A DNA stretch of 64,000 bases from Duganella sp. Root336D2. GTDB lineage: Bacteria > Pseudomonadota > Gammaproteobacteria > Burkholderiales > Burkholderiaceae_D. The translations under genes and the position numbers were made by a program. The notes below the pieces were generated by a model. It made no database searches, was not told where the DNA came from, and saw nothing but the letters and a program-made list of their open reading frames with translations. The stretch covers positions 777,407 to 841,406 of the forward strand of contig NZ_LMDB01000012.1 of the NCBI RefSeq assembly GCF_001425005.1. The letters are read 5' to 3'. Shown in pieces: positions 1 through 7,168 of this stretch. How positions within the stretch are numbered: position 1 is the first letter of the stretch; every line of letters starts with the position of its first letter.

Positions 1-330
1 GGCGATGGCGGCATCGGCGCTTTCCACATTGGCCTGGAATTGCGCGGGATCGATGCGGAACAGGACTTCACCGGCCTTGACATCGCCGCCCTCCCTGAAT
101 ACGCGCTGCAGCACGATGCCCGGCGTACGCGCTCGCACCTGGGCAATGCGCGAAGCTTCGACGCGGCCCGGCAGCTCATTGGTGATGGTGACTGCGCCGC
201 TGGTGGCGGTGATCACGGATACGGTGGGAGGGGGCGGGGCGGCCTTGTTGGCGTCTTTCTTATCGCCGCAGGCCGCAAGGGTAAGCGACAGGGCAATTGC
301 CAGCGGCAGGGTGCGCAATACAGGTTTCAT
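1..330 (-). CDS. RND efflux periplasmic adaptor, N-terminal part (cut by window edge)
   Basis: This is the first 110 codons of a membrane-fusion (adaptor) subunit of a tripartite RND drug efflux pump, of the AcrA/MexA type. The N-terminus is a lipoprotein signal with lipobox LAAC (Cys21), so the protein is probably anchored to the inner membrane and faces the periplasm. A Pro-rich linker follows, then the typical start of the family (PTVSVITA, ELPGRVEA, QVRARTPGIV) and the biotinyl/lipoyl-like half motif (FREGGDVKAGEVLFRIDP). The RND transporter gene would be expected beyond the left edge. The upstream 331-411 stretch is AT-rich compared with its surroundings and holds TTGACA on the minus strand at 380-385, so it is the likely promoter/operator region. 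No TetR-type repressor gene is present on this side. The family assignment is firm; the substrate is unknown. Confidence 0.9.
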   Translation of the reverse strand, partial: MKPVLRTLPLAIALSLTLAACGDKKDANKAAPPPPTVSVITATSGAVTITNELPGRVEASRIAQVRARTPGIVLQRVFREGGDVKAGEVLFRIDPAQFQANVESADAAIA

Positions 331-411
331 TGGCGTCTCGTTTTGGGAGGGTGGGACTGCGCCGAAAATTGTATAACACTGTCAATTGTAACGTTTTGTA
401 CAGCCAAAAAT

Positions 412-440
412 AACAAAAAAGGACGCCGAAGCGTCCTTTG
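412..440 (-). terminator. Intrinsic terminator after tal
   Basis: A 6-bp GC stem (421-426 with 431-436) closes on a TTCG-type tetraloop when read on the minus strand. A run of Ts follows (complement of 415-420). It lies 23 bases beyond the transaldolase stop codon. Confidence 0.85.
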
Positions 441-462
441 CCTGCAAAGAACCGGGCGGCGC

Positions 463-1392
463 TTAGCGAATTGCCGAGATCATCTGCTTCAGCTTATTGG
501 AGTCGGCCACGAAGGCGCGGATGCCTTCGGCCAGCTTCTCAGTCGCCATCGCATCTTCGTTGAGCATGAAGCGGAAGGTCTTCTCGTCCATCGAAATCTT
601 GACGGCGGTGCCGGTATCGGCCGGCGACAGCTTGCGCTCGACCGGTGCCTGGGTGTCGGCCAGTTTTTGCAGCAGGTCCGGCGAAATGGTCAGCAGGTCG
701 CAGCCGGCCAGTTCCAGGATCTGGCTGGTGTTGCGGAAGGACGCGCCCATCACTTCGGTTTTGTAGCCGAATTTGCGGTAGTAGTTGTAGATGCGCTTGA
801 CCGACTGCACGCCCGGATCTTCGGCGCCCAGGTAGTCGATGCCCGTGGATTTCTTGAACCAGTCGTAGATGCGGCCGACGAACGGGGAAATCAGCTGCGA
901 GCCCGCTTCGGCGCAGGCGATGGCCTGGCACAGCGAGAACAGCAGGGTCATATTGGTGCGGATGCCTTCCTTCTCCAGTTGCTCGGAAGCGCGGATGCCT
1001 TCCCAGGTAGAGGCAATCTTGATCAGCACTCGTTCGCGTGGAATGCCGGCCTTTTCATACAGGGCGATCAGCTCACGGCCTTTGGCCACATTGCCCGCCA
1101 CGTCGAAGGACAGGGCGGCGTCGATTTCAGTCGAAACGCGGCCTGGCACGTACTTCAGGATCTCGGTGCCGAAGGCGATCAGCAGCTTGTCGATGATTTC
1201 GCCGGTGGGAGCGTTCGGGTTGTCGCGCACGGCTTTTTCCAGCAGCGGCTTGTATTCATCCTTCTGCACCGCCTTCAGGATCAGCGAGGGATTGGTGGTT
1301 GCGTCTTGCGGCGCATAAGCCTTGATCGACTGGAAATCGCCGGTGTCGGCAACAACGGTAGTGTATTGCTTGAGCTGTTCGAGCTGGTTCAT
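463..1392 (-). CDS. tal: Transaldolase
   Basis: Cytosolic enzyme of the non-oxidative pentose phosphate pathway. It moves a dihydroxyacetone unit between sedoheptulose-7-phosphate and glyceraldehyde-3-phosphate, giving erythrose-4-phosphate and fructose-6-phosphate. The 309-residue length fits the type-1 (TalB-like) family. The substrate-loop signature DATTNPSLI is at residues 30-38, and the Schiff-base lysine is Lys125 in RVLIKIAST. The start ATG has an AGGA ribosome site 5 bases upstream. The gene is monocistronic, with a clear terminator behind it. It sits about 5 kb from the zwf/edd cluster but shows no HexR-like site in its upstream 118 bases. Confidence 0.97.
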   Translation of the reverse strand: MNQLEQLKQYTTVVADTGDFQSIKAYAPQDATTNPSLILKAVQKDEYKPLLEKAVRDNPNAPTGEIIDKLLIAFGTEILKYVPGRVSTEIDAALSFDVAGNVAKGRELIALYEKAGIPRERVLIKIASTWEGIRASEQLEKEGIRTNMTLLFSLCQAIACAEAGSQLISPFVGRIYDWFKKSTGIDYLGAEDPGVQSVKRIYNYYRKFGYKTEVMGASFRNTSQILELAGCDLLTISPDLLQKLADTQAPVERKLSPADTGTAVKISMDEKTFRFMLNEDAMATEKLAEGIRAFVADSNKLKQMISAIR

Positions 1393-1510
1393 TGCAGTCC
1401 TGGATACGTGAGGGACAAAAAACCTATTGTACTAAATCAGCGCGGCCCGCCATGTTGCGTTTACAATGGGGACTATTAGTATTTTCATATTTTGGTCTGA
1501 GGAGTTAGCC

Positions 1511-1885
1511 ATGGTTTTGGCAATCGTTGGAGCGCTGCTGCTGGCGCTGGGTCTGTTTTCTGGAGCTGCGCTGGTCCTGGCGCAGCTGGGCGTCGGTGGA
1601 CTGGTGGCCGGCGTTTCGCTGTGGCTGATGTTCCCGCTGTTCAGCGTAGCGGGCTACCTGTTGTTTGCCACCGGCGCACGCGTGGCCAATTTCCGCGTGC
1701 TGTCGTTTGCCGTGTCGATCGCCTTGCTGCTGCTGGCGCTGGGCTGCGCTGTAGCCCTGGTGGCCGATGCTACTGCTCTGATGGCGCTGCACGGCGGTAC
1801 CGGTGCGCTGTGGTATGTATTGCTGATTGCCGGCGTGCTGGGCGCCAGCGGCGCCGCATCGCATGGAAGGACGGCGGCGCAGTAA
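1511..1885 (+). CDS. Small integral membrane protein of unknown function
   Basis: A 124-residue, very hydrophobic protein with about four predicted membrane segments (roughly residues 3-22, 26-50, 58-84 and 97-115) and a short polar C-terminus. The start at 1511 is chosen because GAGGAG lies 8-12 bases upstream; an in-frame ATG at 1466 has no ribosome site and would add a non-conserved extension. It is followed 15 bases later by the DadA-like gene in the same direction, so the two may be co-transcribed. I do not recognise a family with a known role; it resembles the many small uncharacterised inner-membrane proteins of Betaproteobacteria. Confidence 0.7.
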   Translation: MVLAIVGALLLALGLFSGAALVLAQLGVGGLVAGVSLWLMFPLFSVAGYLLFATGARVANFRVLSFAVSIALLLLALGCAVALVADATALMALHGGTGALWYVLLIAGVLGASGAASHGRTAAQ

Positions 1886-1900
1886 GTAGCTGGCACCCTC

Positions 1901-3157
1901 ATGAAATCAGTCGCGGTCATCGGCGGTGGCATCAGCGGCGTTACGACGGCTTACGCGTTGGCGCGCCGCGGCCTCCAGGTCACCTTGTTCGAGCGCCATC
2001 GCTATCCCGCGATGGAGACCTCTTTCGCCAACGGCGGCCAGCTTTCGGCCTCCCATGCCGAAGCGTGGAATAGCTGGAGCACGGTAGGCAAAGGCCTGAA
2101 GTGGATGCTGCGCAGCGATGCGCCGCTGCTGGTCAACCCGAAGCCGAATTGGCACAAGCTGTCCTGGTTCGCCGAATTCCTGGCCGCCATTCCCCGTTAC
2201 GAAGCCAACACAATCACCAGCACGCGGCTGGCGATTGCGGCGCGCGAGCACCTGTTTGGCTGGGCGCGCGAAGAGGGCATCGATTTCGACGCACGGCATG
2301 AGGGCATCCTGCATGTCTACCGCGACAAGGCCGGTTTCGACCATGCGGCGCGGGTAACCGGCTTGCTGGAGCAGGGCGGCTTGCAGCGGCGCGCCGTTAC
2401 GCCGGACGAGATGCGGGCGATCGAGCCGGCGCTGGAGGAGCGCTTCTACGGCGGTTTCTTTACCGAGAGCGACAGTACGGGCGACATCCACAAATTCACG
2501 GTGGGACTGGCGCAAGCCGCTGAAGCGCGCGGCGTGCAGATGGTGTACGGCGCCGACGTGCGCAGCGTAGGGGCGGGCGGCGATAGTGCGCGGCTCAGGT
2601 TCGCGCTGGACGGCGTGGAGGAGGAGCGTTGCTTCCATGCGCTGGTTGTCTGCGCCGGTACGGCCAGCCGCGAGATTGCCGCCATGCTGGGCGACCGCGT
2701 CAACGTCTATCCGGTAAAAGGCTATTCGATCACGGTCATGCTGGAGGACGCGCCAAGCCGCGCTGCGGCGCCCACTGTCAGCCTGGTGGACGATGCGGCC
2801 AAGCTGGTAAGCAGCCGGCTGGGCGGCAACCGCTTCCGCGTGGCGGGAACGGCGGAATTCAACGGCTTTAACCGCGACATCCGCGCCGACCGCATCGCGC
2901 CGCTGGTGAACTGGGTGCAGCAGTGCTTTCCCGGCGTCAGCACGCGGCAGGTGGTGCCGTGGGCAGGCTTGCGGCCGATGATGCCGGACCTGATGCCGCG
3001 TGTCGGGGCGGGCAGGCGGCCGGGCGTGTTTTACAACACGGGCCATGGCCACCTGGGATGGACCATGTCGGCTGCTACTGCTGAGATCATTGCCGGGCAG
3101 GTGCAGGCGGCGCTCGAACCGGGCGCGCAGCGCGGGCGCGCACCGTTGGCAGCGTGA
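1901..3157 (+). CDS. dadA: D-amino acid dehydrogenase (DadA-like FAD oxidoreductase)
   Basis: A member of the DAO/DadA family, which oxidises D-amino acids (classically D-alanine to pyruvate and ammonia) using FAD and passing electrons to the respiratory chain at the inner membrane. The dinucleotide-binding motif VAVIGGGISGVTTAYAL is at residues 4-20, followed by LFERH. The family hallmark SFANGGQLSASHAE is near residue 42. The C-terminal FAD contact region includes PWAGLRPMMPD and NTGHGHLGWTMS. The 418-residue length is normal. No alanine racemase gene (dadX) is adjacent, so a strict role in alanine catabolism is inferred from family only. The start ATG lies 15 bases after the preceding membrane protein gene. 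Confidence 0.88.
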   Translation: MKSVAVIGGGISGVTTAYALARRGLQVTLFERHRYPAMETSFANGGQLSASHAEAWNSWSTVGKGLKWMLRSDAPLLVNPKPNWHKLSWFAEFLAAIPRYEANTITSTRLAIAAREHLFGWAREEGIDFDARHEGILHVYRDKAGFDHAARVTGLLEQGGLQRRAVTPDEMRAIEPALEERFYGGFFTESDSTGDIHKFTVGLAQAAEARGVQMVYGADVRSVGAGGDSARLRFALDGVEEERCFHALVVCAGTASREIAAMLGDRVNVYPVKGYSITVMLEDAPSRAAAPTVSLVDDAAKLVSSRLGGNRFRVAGTAEFNGFNRDIRADRIAPLVNWVQQCFPGVSTRQVVPWAGLRPMMPDLMPRVGAGRRPGVFYNTGHGHLGWTMSAATAEIIAGQVQAALEPGAQRGRAPLAA

Positions 3158-3233
3158 CTGGACAGCGCGGCAGGATGGTCTATGGTGAAGATTGGCGGCT
3201 CGGCCGCGAATCAGGGAACCCAAGGAGATCATC

Positions 3234-3509
3234 ATGCCCCGCTATATTGTTGAGCGCACTTTCCCGGACGGCTTGCACATTCCTGTCAACGCCGATGGCG
3301 CCAAAGCCTGCGACGCCGTGATCGGCACCAATGCCCGCAGCGGCGTCACCTGGATCCATTCCTACGTGAGCGACGACCTGCGCAAGACTTACTGCCTGTA
3401 TGAAGCCCCGTCGCCGGAAGCGATCCGCGAGACGGCGGAAATGAACCAGCTGCCGGTGGATAAGATCACCCAGGTGACTTCGCTCGATCCTTACTTCTAC
3501 AAAGGTTAG
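3234..3509 (+). CDS. DUF4242 family (SCO4226-like) protein
   Basis: A 91-residue protein of the DUF4242 family, whose best known member (SCO4226 of Streptomyces) forms a ferredoxin-like dimer and binds nickel. Recognisable features are the start PRYIVERTFPDGL, the central VTWIHSYVSDDLRKTYCLYEAPS, and the end TSLDPYFYKG. The chosen ATG has a strong AAGGAG site 6 bases upstream; an upstream in-frame start at 3192 was rejected because it adds residues that do not belong to the family. The stop overlaps by a few bases the stop of the convergent GGDEF gene. The role in the cell is unknown. Confidence 0.8.
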   Translation: MPRYIVERTFPDGLHIPVNADGAKACDAVIGTNARSGVTWIHSYVSDDLRKTYCLYEAPSPEAIRETAEMNQLPVDKITQVTSLDPYFYKG

Positions 3510-4456
3510 GCGGGCTGCCCGACGATCACGCGGTTGCGGCCTTCGCGTTTGGCGGCATAGAGTGCGCGGTCGGCCGCTTCCAGCAGCGCCTTGGCGTCTT
3601 CCAGGTGATCCTTGTCGAAACTGGCGACACCGATGCTCAGCGTGACGTGCGGGTGAACGGCATTGGGCGCGTGCGCCATGTTCAGCGATTCCACGTAGGC
3701 GCGGATCACTTCCGCATGCTGTGCTGCCTGTTCCGGCGTGGTATCCGGCAGGATGGCTGCAAATTCCTCGCCGCCGTAACGCGCAGCCAGGTCGGCCGGC
3801 CGTTGCAGCCGCGAGGCGAAGGCTTCCGCCACCATGGTCAGGCAGGCGTCCCCTTGCTGGTGGCCAAAGTGGTCGTTATAGGCCTTGAAGGAATCGATAT
3901 CCATCAGCAGCAGCGACAGACTGGCACCCTGGCGCTGGGCGCGGCGCAGTTCACGATCCAATGCCACGTCGAAGTGGCGGCGGTTGGCGATGCCGGTCAG
4001 GCCATCGACATAGGATTGCGCGCGCAGCGCTTCGGCCTGGCCGCGCAGTTGGCGTTCACGGCCGACGGTATTGCTGACGTCCGCCACCTCGACCAGGCAA
4101 AAGCGCTCCTTGCCTTCGTTGAAGGGCGTGAGCGTAACGGACTGCTCGATACGTTCGCCGCCCCAGGTGCCGGCGGCAAACAGCGGGAAGGGCGTGCGGT
4201 CCTGGTTTTGCGGCAGCACGGACGGCAGATTGTTGGCCAGGGCAGTGTGCAGCGACTGTTCGATGCGCTTGCCCGACAATTCGGGGAAAGCTTCAACCAG
4301 GGTCAGTCCCAGCACGCGGGGTGGGGCCATGCCGGAGCGGCTGGCCAGCCATTGGTTCCAGAAAACGATGCGTTGGTCGGCGTCCAGCACCATCAAGCCG
4401 AGGTTGGCGAGGCCTAAAACACGGCCATATAGTGTCGATTCTTGCATGAAAGGCAT
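3506..4456 (-). CDS. PAS-GGDEF diguanylate cyclase
   Basis: A predicted diguanylate cyclase making cyclic di-GMP from two GTP. The N-terminal half (about residues 10-130) looks like a PAS sensor (LMVLDADQRIVFWNQW). The GGDEF domain covers about residues 148-312 and carries the active-site signature GGEEF at 228-232. The autoinhibitory I-site RxxD is R219-D222, exactly five residues before it, so the protein should be catalytically active and product-inhibited. No membrane segment is seen, so it is probably cytoplasmic. It is a clear paralogue of the GGDEF protein at 18640-19596 (shared KAYNDH.GHQQGDACL and RPADL.ARYGGEEF). The start could be Met1 or Met4. Its stop overlaps the convergent DUF4242 gene. 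Confidence 0.92.
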   Translation of the reverse strand: MPFMQESTLYGRVLGLANLGLMVLDADQRIVFWNQWLASRSGMAPPRVLGLTLVEAFPELSGKRIEQSLHTALANNLPSVLPQNQDRTPFPLFAAGTWGGERIEQSVTLTPFNEGKERFCLVEVADVSNTVGRERQLRGQAEALRAQSYVDGLTGIANRRHFDVALDRELRRAQRQGASLSLLLMDIDSFKAYNDHFGHQQGDACLTMVAEAFASRLQRPADLAARYGGEEFAAILPDTTPEQAAQHAEVIRAYVESLNMAHAPNAVHPHVTLSIGVASFDKDHLEDAKALLEAADRALYAAKREGRNRVIVGQPA

Positions 4457-4492
4457 TATATGGATTTTAGAGTTTTGCGTCGGATTTTAGTG

Positions 4493-4522
4493 TTGAGCAA
4501 TTGCTCTACAGAAAAATATAAT
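4493..4522 (+). promoter_or_regulatory. Strong sigma70-type promoter placed for a leaderless transcript
   Basis: A -35 element TTGAGC (4493-4498) and a perfect -10 TATAAT (4517-4522) are separated by 18 bases. The ATG of the next gene starts 7 bases after the -10 hexamer, which is where transcription is expected to begin. Confidence 0.6.
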
Positions 4523-4528
4523 ACCGCT

Positions 4529-4933
4529 ATGAAAAAACTTACCATCCTGGCCGCGCTGTGCGCCGCCTTCTCCGCGCACGCTGCAGAAGCTACCCCGCAA
4601 GCGGCACTCGATCATTTCCTGAAATTCGAACTGGACGGCGGCCGCCTCCACAACGATACCGAAGGCTATTACGAACAGGTGCACCTGGTCGACGGCTGGA
4701 AGACTGACGCCGTGAGCTGCGAAGGCGCGCGCTGCAAGGCCACCGTCACTTTCACCTACACCCCGACAACCGGGCTCGATATGGAGCAGGCCGTACCCCA
4801 CCCGAAGGGCGGTAGCGCGCAAGTCGAGTACATCGTTCTGCAGAAGGGCGGCCAGTGGCAGGTGGAATCCGGCAAGGACACGCCGCACGTGTCGCGCGTC
4901 GCCATGGAAAAAATGTTGCGAGAAGGCCTCTAA
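4529..4933 (+). CDS. Small exported protein of unknown function
   Basis: A 134-residue protein with a classical signal peptide (KK, then LTILAALCAAFSAHA, cleavage expected near residue 18-19 before EATP). The mature part is about 115 residues, has one Cys pair (CEGARC) and ends VAMEKMLREGL. It has the look of a small periplasmic protein with an NTF2-like or cystatin-like fold, but I cannot assign a family. The start is set by the signal peptide; no ribosome site precedes it, while a strong promoter ends 6 bases before the ATG, which suggests a leaderless mRNA. It is followed by the PA2779/PA2778 pair. Confidence 0.75.
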   Translation: MKKLTILAALCAAFSAHAAEATPQAALDHFLKFELDGGRLHNDTEGYYEQVHLVDGWKTDAVSCEGARCKATVTFTYTPTTGLDMEQAVPHPKGGSAQVEYIVLQKGGQWQVESGKDTPHVSRVAMEKMLREGL

Positions 4934-5006
4934 TTCATCAATCGTGCGTCAGGTGAGTTGCTCCTTGGATATAATTGGTGAGATTTATATCCTTGGAGTA
5001 ATTTAA

Positions 5007-5390
5007 ATGAAAAAATTCATCGTACATTTCCTGATGTCGGCCTTCGTCGTCGTGGGCTTCCAGCAAACTGCCCAGGCCGCCATGATCGGCACCGCACAAG
5101 TTGCAGCAGCAGACGCAGCGGCGCAAGTCCGCGCACGCCTGGTAGCTGAACTGCAACGCGCCGACGTGCAAATAGCACTGGAGCGCAACGGCATCACCAT
5201 GGAAGCAGCGCAAGCCCGCGTGGCTGCGCTGACCGATGCCGAAGCCGCATCCCTGGCGCAGCAGGTTGATTCCCTGCCAGCCGGCGGTGATGGCCTGATC
5301 GGCGCCCTGGTCTTCATCTTCGTGGTGCTGCTGGTGACCGACATCCTCGGCCTGACCAAAGTCTTCCCGTTCACCCGCTCCGCACGTTGA
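5007..5390 (+). CDS. PA2779 family protein
   Basis: A 127-residue protein of the PA2779 family, usually found next to a PA2778-type cysteine peptidase, as here. It has an N-terminal signal peptide (residues 1-25, ending AQAA), a helical middle (about 33-88) containing ALERNGI and ALTDAEA, and a C-terminal transmembrane segment (about 97-114) followed by TKVFPFTRSAR. A PAGG motif at residues 91-94 lies just before the membrane segment. This Gly-Gly plus membrane helix plus basic tail resembles a C-terminal processing signal. A ribosome site (TTGGAG) precedes the ATG and a TATAAT -10 box is at 4970-4975. The stop codon overlaps the next gene's ATG by one base. Family is firm, function unknown. 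Confidence 0.85.
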   Translation: MKKFIVHFLMSAFVVVGFQQTAQAAMIGTAQVAAADAAAQVRARLVAELQRADVQIALERNGITMEAAQARVAALTDAEAASLAQQVDSLPAGGDGLIGALVFIFVVLLVTDILGLTKVFPFTRSAR

Positions 5391-6310
5391 TGACACGGCG
5401 CCTGCTTGCCACGGCAGCAGTAGTCCTGCTGCTGGCAGGTTGCGCCACCCAGACCCGTGCGCTGCTCGCTGGGCCGCGCACCGGGCCGCACCAGCAGGAA
5501 CTCAGCTCGACCCCCTTCCACGCCCAGGAGCGCTATCAATGCGGGCCTGCCGCGCTGGCAATGATGCTGGGCGCAGCGGGCGCCGAGGTTTCGCCCGAGG
5601 CCCTGGTGCCCGAGGTGTACCTGCCAGGACGTGAAGGCAGCTTGCAAATCGAACTGCAGGCCGCCGGGCGCCGCCATGGCGTTGTGACCGCACGCATTCC
5701 GCCCCGCATGGACGCACTGCTGGCGGAACTTGACGCCGGCCATCCCGTGCTGGTACTGCAAAACCTGAGCCTTCCAATTTTCCCGAAGTGGCACTACGCG
5801 GTGGTCATCGGCTATGACATCGACAGCGGCGAAGTGATCCTGCGCTCAGGAACTACGCGGCGCCTGACGATGCCGCTTTCTACTTTCGAACACACATGGA
5901 AACGCAGCGGCTACTGGGGCATGGTGGCGCTCGCGCCAGGCCAGATGCCTGCCACCACCGAGTTGGCGGAGCTGCAGACTGCACTGGTGGCCTTTGAAAA
6001 GTCGGCGCCGCCGCAGGCAGCGCAAAAGTCGTATCGCGCCGCCCTGCAGCGCTGGCCGGACGCACTGCCGCTGCAACTTGGCCTCGGCAACAGCGCGTAC
6101 GCCGGCGGCGACCGCAAGGCCGCAGCCGAAGCATTCCGCAGCGCCGCCACAGCGCACCCGGACAACGGCGCCGCCTTCAACAACCTGGCCGTCGTGCTGG
6201 GCGAGCTGGGCCAAATGGACGAAGCGCGCACCGCCGCGCAGACCGCCATCAAGCTCGGCGGCCCATGGCGCGAAGAAGCCGAAGCCACCCTGCGCTCGCT
6301 GCAGAAATAA
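5390..6310 (+). CDS. PA2778 family C39-like cysteine peptidase with TPR repeats
   Basis: A 306-residue lipoprotein (lipobox LAGC, Cys18) with a papain-like peptidase C39-type domain and C-terminal tetratricopeptide repeats. The likely catalytic cysteine is Cys51 in YQCGPAALAMML and the histidine is His135 in KWHYAVVIGYD, followed by an Asp region. The TPR part covers about residues 225-290. C39 enzymes classically cleave after Gly-Gly in peptide leaders. The gene overlaps the PA2779-family gene by one base (TGATG), so the two are translationally coupled; the neighbour carries a PAGG site and is a candidate substrate (inference). ATG at 5390 is preferred over the TTG three bases earlier. It meets the convergent hexR gene with a 3-base gap. 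Confidence 0.87.
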   Translation: MTRRLLATAAVVLLLAGCATQTRALLAGPRTGPHQQELSSTPFHAQERYQCGPAALAMMLGAAGAEVSPEALVPEVYLPGREGSLQIELQAAGRRHGVVTARIPPRMDALLAELDAGHPVLVLQNLSLPIFPKWHYAVVIGYDIDSGEVILRSGTTRRLTMPLSTFEHTWKRSGYWGMVALAPGQMPATTELAELQTALVAFEKSAPPQAAQKSYRAALQRWPDALPLQLGLGNSAYAGGDRKAAAEAFRSAATAHPDNGAAFNNLAVVLGELGQMDEARTAAQTAIKLGGPWREEAEATLRSLQK

Positions 6311-6313
6311 ACG

Positions 6314-7168
6314 TTAACCGATGAAGGAGTCGAACTGCATGTCGAATTCCTGCAGGGCCTTTTGGGCGTTCTGCATTTTCTTGCGGAATTCGGGGCCGCG
6401 TTTCAGGGCCAGGCCTACGGCCAGTACGTCGATCACTACCAGGTAAGCCAGGCGCGCCGAGATCGGTGTGTATGGGTCGGTGTTGAAGATCAGGTCGATC
6501 GGGATCAGTACCGTGGCCGCTTCCGCCAGCGGGGTGCCGGAGGGCGCCAGCACGATCACGTCGGCGCCGCCTTCTTTCGCCAGCTTGGCCGAGCGCACCA
6601 GCGCCGGGCTGTTGCCGCGCTGGGAAATCGCCACCACCGCGTCGCCTTCATGCAGCAATGCCGCCGAAATACTGTGGATGGCCGGGTCGGCGTAGGCCAC
6701 GGTCGGCACGCCGGAACGGAAGAACTTGTGCTGCGCATCGGCGGCTACGATGCCGGAGGTGCCGTGGCCGTAGAATTCGATCTTGCGTGCGCGCGACAGG
6801 ATGTCGAGCGCTTTCTGCACCGGTTCTGCGTTGAGGTTATTGCGCAGGTCCAGCAGCGTGTTGATGGAGCGGCTGCAAATCTTGTTTACCAGGTCGGCTG
6901 CCAGGTCGTCCTGCGCCGGCTGGTCGTTCAGTCCGGGCAGGGCGAGGGCCAGGCCTTGCGCCAGCTTCAGTTTGAATTCATGCCAGCCGTCGTAGCCGAG
7001 CGTGCGGCAGAAGCGCACCACGGTCGGCTCGGACACTTGCGCACTCTTGGCCAGCGCCGTGATATTGGCACCCACGGTGCGGGCTGGGTTGTCTAGCACG
7101 GCCAGCGCGACCTTGCGCTCCGATTTGGAGAGCGAGTCGAGCTGGGTGCGGATGGAATCGAGCAGCAT
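6314..7168 (-). CDS. hexR: HexR, RpiR-family regulator of sugar catabolism
   Basis: A transcription repressor of the RpiR/MurR family, 284 residues, with an N-terminal helix-turn-helix (about residues 15-80, containing VSEPTVVRFCRTLGYDGWHEFKL) and a C-terminal SIS sugar-phosphate isomerase-like domain (about 125-260, IEFYGHGTSGIVA and AISQRGNSPALV). In characterised proteobacteria HexR binds 2-keto-3-deoxy-6-phosphogluconate and controls zwf, edd, eda and pgl. It is the last gene of the minus-strand operon pgi-SMP30-zwf-hexR; its ATG overlaps the zwf stop by one base (TAATG). Matching palindrome-like operators lie between pgi and edd. A longer open frame continues upstream through zwf but is an out-of-frame artefact. 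Confidence 0.93.
   Translation of the reverse strand: MLLDSIRTQLDSLSKSERKVALAVLDNPARTVGANITALAKSAQVSEPTVVRFCRTLGYDGWHEFKLKLAQGLALALPGLNDQPAQDDLAADLVNKICSRSINTLLDLRNNLNAEPVQKALDILSRARKIEFYGHGTSGIVAADAQHKFFRSGVPTVAYADPAIHSISAALLHEGDAVVAISQRGNSPALVRSAKLAKEGGADVIVLAPSGTPLAEAATVLIPIDLIFNTDPYTPISARLAYLVVIDVLAVGLALKRGPEFRKKMQNAQKALQEFDMQFDSFIG

Noticed and set aside
1393..1510. HexR-like site in front of tal, or in the 45-base gap ahead of zwf
   Set aside because: No TGTAGT-type half sites with the right spacing were found in either gap.
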